From CAZKTO01 sp964555685 (GTDB lineage: Bacteria > Chloroflexota > Dehalococcoidia > SHYB01): a stretch of DNA of 51,985 nucleotides. A program made the translations under genes and the position numbers. How positions within the stretch are numbered: position 1 is the stretch's first letter; every line of letters begins with the position of its first letter. The stretch covers positions 1 through 51,985 of the forward strand of contig CAZKTO010000012.1 in assembly GCA_964555685.1 (NCBI GenBank). The letters are read 5' to 3'. Shown piece by piece: positions 48,435-51,985 of the stretch. The notes under the pieces were generated by a model. The model was not told the origin of the DNA, made no database searches, and was given only the letters and a program-made list of their open reading frames with translations.

Positions 48435-48785
48435 ATGGCGGCGAAGACGGGCAGGTTCCTGAAGAGCGAGGCCGAGGGCGGCCGGACCATCGGCTCGATG
48501 GACGAGCTGGTGCGGGCCGTGCTCCAGCACTTCGGCTACGACGGGATGCGGGAGTCGCCCTTCCCGTCCCAGGAGCCGCCGCCCCAGGCCGCGCGCAAGT
48601 GGTTCGACGAGCACCTGAAGCTCCGGGTCAAGGGGCCCAACCGCTTCGAGTGGACGTGCCCTGGGTGCCAGACGCGCCTGAACGTGGAGACGAACTATCT
48701 CCACACCTGTCTCATGTTCGACTACGAGTACTGGCAGTTCTGCCCCGCTTGCAGCGCGGCGCTGGGCGACGATCCGGGCGCTTAG
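48435..48785 (+). CDS. Small zinc-ribbon protein of unknown function
   Basis: The 116 residues begin MAAKTGRFLKSEAEGG. A helical middle part is followed by a C-terminal ribbon with CPGC and CPAC pairs about 30 residues apart, plus one extra Cys between (TNYLHTCLMFDYEYWQF). I do not recognise the family; a nucleic-acid or protein adaptor is possible. The stop codon and the last two codons lie inside the first ten bases of the tRNA-Val gene, so the reading frame and tRNA overlap. The start is the in-frame ATG after a GC-rich, weak ribosome site, 31 bp after the amidohydrolase. Confidence 0.75.
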   Translation: MAAKTGRFLKSEAEGGRTIGSMDELVRAVLQHFGYDGMRESPFPSQEPPPQAARKWFDEHLKLRVKGPNRFEWTCPGCQTRLNVETNYLHTCLMFDYEYWQFCPACSAALGDDPGA

Positions 48786-48851
48786 CTCAACGGTTAGAGC
48801 ACTTCCCTTACAAGGAAGGGGTTGGAGGTTCGATTCCTCCAGCGCCCACCA
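48776..48851 (+). tRNA. tRNA-Val (anticodon TAC)
   Basis: This is a 76-nt tRNA with encoded CCA. The acceptor GGGCGCT pairs with AGCGCCC. The anticodon stem CTTCC/GGAAG holds the loop CTTACAA, anticodon TAC. The T arm is GGAGG-TTCGATT-CCTCC. Its first ten bases are also the end of the preceding zinc-ribbon gene. Confidence 0.97.
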
Positions 48852-48866
48852 GCGAAGGATAGCCCC

Positions 48867-49346
48867 ATGCCCAAACGCTACTGGCTCTTCAAGTCCGAGC
48901 CCACCGCCTACTCCTACGACGACCTGGTGAAGGACGGCGTCGCCTGCTGGGACGGGGTGCGGAACTACCAGGCGCGCAACACCCTTCGCGACGAGATCAA
49001 GCGGGGCGACGGCGTGCTCTTCTATCACTCCAACTGCCAGCCCACAGCCGTCATCGGCGCCGCCGTCGTCGTGCGGGAGGGACGCCCGGACCACACGGCG
49101 TGGGACCCCAAGTCGGCCCACCCAGACCCCAAGAGCACGCCCGACAGTCCCATCTGGTACATGGTGGACATCGAGGCCGGGGAGCGGTTCGCCCACCCCG
49201 TCACCATGGACGAGATGCGCGGCAACCCCAGGCTCGCCGAGATGATGCTACTGCGGCGCGGGATGCGCCTCTCCGTCCAGCCCGTGACGAAGGACGAGTT
49301 CGAGGCCGTCTGCGCCATGGGCCGGGCGAAGCCGCGAAAGCGTTAG
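48867..49346 (+). CDS. EVE (PUA-like) domain protein
   Basis: This is a 159-residue protein made almost wholly of an EVE domain. YWLFKSEPTAYSYDDL is at the N-terminus, WDGVRNYQARNTLRDEIKRGDGVLFYHSNC forms the pocket, and PIWYMVDIEAGERFAHPVTM follows. EVE proteins bind modified bases in DNA or RNA and often sit in defence loci; human THYN1 is a relative. The ATG has AAGGA upstream and lies 15 bp after tRNA-Val. There is no restriction or other defence gene here, which argues for a housekeeping or RNA-linked role. Confidence 0.93.
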   Translation: MPKRYWLFKSEPTAYSYDDLVKDGVACWDGVRNYQARNTLRDEIKRGDGVLFYHSNCQPTAVIGAAVVVREGRPDHTAWDPKSAHPDPKSTPDSPIWYMVDIEAGERFAHPVTMDEMRGNPRLAEMMLLRRGMRLSVQPVTKDEFEAVCAMGRAKPRKR

Positions 49347-49384
49347 CTCACAGCCAACGCCGCTCATCCTTCCGGCGGGCGGCG

Positions 49385-49942
49385 CTACGGCTTGCGGCCG
49401 GTGAGGCCAAGCAACTTGTCCTGGGGGCTCGCGTTGGCGGGCACGGCGACCGCAGGCCCGAAGGCCCCGGCCTTCCGTGCGCCATCGGCATGGGGCGCGA
49501 CCATGCCGTAGGACGCCTCGGCCAGCTTCGCGTCCAGCGTGGCGGCCTGGCCCGTCGCCTTGGCCAGGTCCCACCCGTGGATGAGCGTGTCCGAGAATAT
49601 CATCCCCACCATCTGGGCTCCGGTCATGTCGCCCATGGGCCCCTTGCCCTTCTTCTCCAGGGCGCCGGGCGCCTTGATGACCTTGAGGGCCGCGTTCGTA
49701 GCCGCGTCATAGGCCTCGAGCACGCTCTTGGCCGGGGCGGCGGCCGGCTTGCTGCCGGTCATGAAGCTGGTCAGGTAGCCGTTGGCCTGGACCATGTGCT
49801 CCACGAGCTGCTGGACGTTCCACTTGTCGCAGGGGGTCTGCTTGGCCACCTGCTCCGTCTTGACGCCCGCGACGACCTTGCGGGTGGCTTTCACGGCGGC
49901 CTCGTAGAGTTCGATGGGGTTGGGCGTGGCTTTCTGGGTCAT
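49385..49942 (-). CDS. DinB-like/TIGR03086 family metal-binding protein
   Basis: This 185-residue four-helix protein is of the DinB/mycothiol-dependent isomerase-like group. Metal His candidates are in QQLVEHMVQANGYL and DTLIHGWDLAKATGQ, the usual two conserved spots, and PCDKWNVQQLVEH is the family start motif. Members include thiol-dependent enzymes, but the function of this branch is unknown. The ATG with AGGAGGAG is used; upstream codons are discarded. It converges on the EVE gene 38 bp away and has its own promoter (49991-50019) with a hairpin in the leader. Confidence 0.87.
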   Translation of the reverse strand: MTQKATPNPIELYEAAVKATRKVVAGVKTEQVAKQTPCDKWNVQQLVEHMVQANGYLTSFMTGSKPAAAPAKSVLEAYDAATNAALKVIKAPGALEKKGKGPMGDMTGAQMVGMIFSDTLIHGWDLAKATGQAATLDAKLAEASYGMVAPHADGARKAGAFGPAVAVPANASPQDKLLGLTGRKP

Positions 49943-49963
49943 GGCGCTCCTCCTATGTTCGGT

Positions 49964-50019
49964 GCGTCCTCGCCTCCGAGGACGCAGGGAATCGTAGTCC
50001 AGATCTCCGCGCATGGCAA
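49964..50019 (-). promoter_or_regulatory. Promoter and leader hairpin of the DinB-like gene
   Basis: On the minus strand, TTGCCA (50019-50014) and TACGAT (49996-49991) are spaced 17 nt. Just downstream, GCGTCCTC (49985-49978) and GAGGACGC (49971-49964) form an 8-bp stem with a 6-nt loop near the 5' end of the transcript. Confidence 0.6.
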
Positions 50020-50053
50020 GCGCCTGGTCGTAGAGGCACGGCACGCTGTGGCC

Positions 50054-51985
50054 CTACGACGTCTCTGGGCCAGACGCCTCCAGCCCGAGCTGGCGCTGGA
50101 GCGTGGCGGCGTCCGTGGCCGGGAGCTGGCAGGCGTAGTTCTCGCACACGTAGGCCGCCGGACGCCCGTTGACGAGCCCCCGGCCCTGGAGCAGGGGCAG
50201 GCCGCCGGCGGGCCCGCTGGCCGGGTCCCAGCCCGCGACGACCTTGTTGGGGAGGTAGGCGCCGAAGACGACGCCGGCGAGGGATGCCATCGCCGGGTCC
50301 GACCGCGAGCCCACGAGGGCGACCTCGACGGGCTTGGAGAGGTAGAAGTCCAGAGCGCCCAGCCAGTGGGCGAAGCCGCTGGGGTGGTTGCCCATGAGCG
50401 GCGCCACCGACCGCAGCGAGGCCACTGCCGGCCGCGAGAGCTCGGAGTCGCCGGTGAGGACGGCCAGGCGCAGGAGCACGTCGGCCGCGACGGAGCCGCC
50501 GCAGGGCATGGCGTTGTCGAAGACGTCGTGCGGGCGGACGACGAGCCGCTCGTGGTCCTTGCCGGTGTCGTAGAAGGAGCCCGCGCCATCGTCCCAGAAG
50601 AGGTCGAGCATGGCGGCGGCCAGGGCCCGGGCCTCGTCGAGCCAGCGCCGGTCCGAAGTGGCGGCGTGGAGCGCGACGAGGCCATCGATGAGCATGGCGT
50701 AGTCCTCGAGGTAGCCCAGGAGCTTGGCCTGGCCCCCCTTCCAGGTGCGGAGGAGCCGCCCGTCCCGGCGCAGGTTCGCTAACAGGAAGTCTGCATTGGC
50801 GACGGCCGCCCGGAGGTAGCCCGGGCGCTCGAAGGCCGCGGCCGCCTCCGAGAGGGTGCGGAGCATGAGGCCGTTCCACGCCGTCAGCACCTTCTCGTCG
50901 CGGCCGGGGTGGCTCCGCCGCTCGCGGGCCTGGTAGAGCGTCCGGCGTCCCCGCTCGATGATGTCCTGCAGGCGCTCCCGGGTCACGCCCAGGCTCTGGG
51001 CCGCGGCTGGCGCCTCGGTGGGCACGTTCAGGATGCTGCGCCCCTCGAAGTTGCCGCCGTCGGTCACGTCGAAGTAGGCGCAGAGGAGGCGGCCCTCCTC
51101 CTCGCCCAGGTGTTCGGCCACCTCCGCCGGCGTCCAGAGGAAGAACTTCCCCTCCTCGCCCTCGCTATCGGCGTCCTGGGTCGAGTAGAACCCGCCGGCG
51201 GGGTCGGTCATCTCGCGGAGCACGTAGTCGCACGTCTCCTCGGCGATGCGGCGATAGAAGGGGTTGCGGGTGATCTGGAAGGCGTGGAGGCAGGCCTGGG
51301 CGAGGAGGGCGTTGTCGTAGAGCATCTTCTCGAAGTGAGGCACGAGCCAGTGGGCGTCGGTGGAGTAGCGGTGGAAGCCGCCGCCGATCTGGTCGTAGAT
51401 GCCGCCGCGGGCCATCTGCGTGAGCGTGTGCTCGACCATCTGGAGCACCCGGGCGTCGGGCTGGCGCCGGTACGAGCGCATGAGGAATTCGAGGGCCATG
51501 GGCTGGGGGAACTTGGGCGCGGAGCCGAAGCCGCCGTGGTCCCAGTCGAAGGCGGCGGCCAGGCGCTGGACCGCCTGGGAGAGGAGCGCCGAGGTCATGA
51601 GCTCCCCGCCCGGGTGGCGGGTCTGGCCCTGGATGTGGCCGACGATCTGGCTGGCCGCTTGGAGCACGTCGCCCCGGCGCGAGTGATAGGCGTCGGCGAC
51701 GCTCTTGAGGACGTCCACGAAGGAGGGCATCCCCTGCCGGGCCACCTTGGGGAAGTAGGTGCCGCCGTAGAAGGGCCGGCCGTCGGGCGTCAGGAAGACG
51801 GTCATGGGCCAGCCGCCGTGGCCGGTGAGGGCCTGGACCGCCTGCATGTAGACGCTATCGAGATCGGGGCGCTCCTCCCGGTCGACCTTGATGCTGACGA
51901 AGAGGGCGTTCATCACCTCGGCCGTCTCAGCGTCCTCGAAGCTCTCGTGCTCCATCACATGGCACCAGTGGCAGGCCGAGTAGCC
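50054..51985 (-). CDS. YyaL/SPATA20-like protein, thioredoxin and six-hairpin glycosidase-like domains (5' end outside)
   Basis: This partial protein is at least 643 residues; the N-terminus lies past the right edge. The first visible residues are GYSACHWCHVMEHESFEDAE, the thioredoxin-like CxxC site of the DUF255 family, followed by VDREERPDLDSVYMQAVQALTGHGGWPMTVFLTPDG, cut here into the usual blocks. The remainder is the (alpha/alpha)6 barrel domain with GGIYDQIGGGFHRYSTDAHWLVPHFEKMLYDNA and RDEKVLTAWNGLMLRTL. The role is unknown in bacteria. A short C-terminal part ends in LGLEASGPETS. It lies upstream of the DinB-like gene on the same strand. Confidence 0.95.
   Translation of the reverse strand, partial: GYSACHWCHVMEHESFEDAETAEVMNALFVSIKVDREERPDLDSVYMQAVQALTGHGGWPMTVFLTPDGRPFYGGTYFPKVARQGMPSFVDVLKSVADAYHSRRGDVLQAASQIVGHIQGQTRHPGGELMTSALLSQAVQRLAAAFDWDHGGFGSAPKFPQPMALEFLMRSYRRQPDARVLQMVEHTLTQMARGGIYDQIGGGFHRYSTDAHWLVPHFEKMLYDNALLAQACLHAFQITRNPFYRRIAEETCDYVLREMTDPAGGFYSTQDADSEGEEGKFFLWTPAEVAEHLGEEEGRLLCAYFDVTDGGNFEGRSILNVPTEAPAAAQSLGVTRERLQDIIERGRRTLYQARERRSHPGRDEKVLTAWNGLMLRTLSEAAAAFERPGYLRAAVANADFLLANLRRDGRLLRTWKGGQAKLLGYLEDYAMLIDGLVALHAATSDRRWLDEARALAAAMLDLFWDDGAGSFYDTGKDHERLVVRPHDVFDNAMPCGGSVAADVLLRLAVLTGDSELSRPAVASLRSVAPLMGNHPSGFAHWLGALDFYLSKPVEVALVGSRSDPAMASLAGVVFGAYLPNKVVAGWDPASGPAGGLPLLQGRGLVNGRPAAYVCENYACQLPATDAATLQRQLGLEASGPETS

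Noticed and set aside
1..51985. Insertion sequences, prophage, toxin-antitoxin or defence islands
   Set aside because: No transposase, integrase, phage structural gene or restriction gene was found; the EVE protein alone does not make a defence locus.

Overview
The window is about 52 kb of very GC-rich bacterial DNA. It is densely coding, with short intergenic gaps and almost every gene on the minus strand. The gene content points to a high-GC, probably aerobic or facultative soil or aquifer bacterium. I favour Chloroflexota (Dehalococcoidia or SAR202-like), because of a one-piece AccD-AccA carboxyltransferase, corrinoid salvage under one cobalamin riboswitch, CaiB/acyl-CoA dehydrogenase/SDR/amidohydrolase-rich catabolic genes and many short interspersed palindromes. 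That assignment is inference; there is no rRNA here to confirm it. The sequence is a draft scaffold: a 10-N gap at 23805-23814 interrupts cobD.

Layout. (1) 0.1-15.2 kb, mostly housekeeping: udg4 -> rnj (RNase J) -> ftsK -> accDA behind one sigma-70-type promoter, then osmC, gapdh, typA and an acyl-CoA-synthetase-like protein with only the CoA-binding half. Next is a zinc module, fur/zur -> znuA -> znuC -> znuB, with three copies of a candidate operator. (2) 15.3-19.0 kb: an amidohydrolase, an SDR and a YraQ/ArsP-type permease. (3) 19.1-31.4 kb: a 12-gene corrinoid operon, btuC-btuF-btuD-cobO-cobT-cobS-cbiB-cobD-cobC-cobQ-cobU-pduX. Many junctions overlap by 4 nt. It starts at a TTGACA/TATAGT promoter, a full cobalamin riboswitch and a hairpin that buries the btuC Shine-Dalgarno. 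No corrin-ring genes are present, so the operon imports corrinoids and finishes the nucleotide loop. (4) 31.5-46.2 kb: a catabolic region with an aldehyde dehydrogenase, two almost identical SDRs, an RRM protein, a DUF35/thiolase pair, an MFS exporter, an acyl-CoA dehydrogenase pair, a class III CoA-transferase pair, an alpha/beta hydrolase and an MBL-fold protein. The paired architecture and a thiolase without its nucleophilic Cys resemble side-chain degradation by retro-aldol cleavage. (5) 46.2-52 kb: a SirB1/TPR protein, tRNA-Arg(GCG), a second amidohydrolase, a zinc-ribbon protein whose stop codon lies inside tRNA-Val(TAC), an EVE protein, a DinB-like protein and the start-truncated YyaL/SPATA20 protein.

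Small repeats run through the window: an exact 18-bp palindrome in three copies (two inside the ends of btuD), GCCCGCC-type palindromes, an 83-bp element with 9-bp inverted ends, and a ~100-bp direct repeat at 1-84 and 37511-37615 whose second copy carries a nested insertion. No insertion sequence, prophage, CRISPR array or rRNA was seen. The most unusual points are the Cys-less thiolase with its DUF35 partner, the cobD scaffold error that can be repaired from its own flanks, repeat-derived peptides at both ends of BtuD, the Zur-like operator triplet, and the tRNA features.
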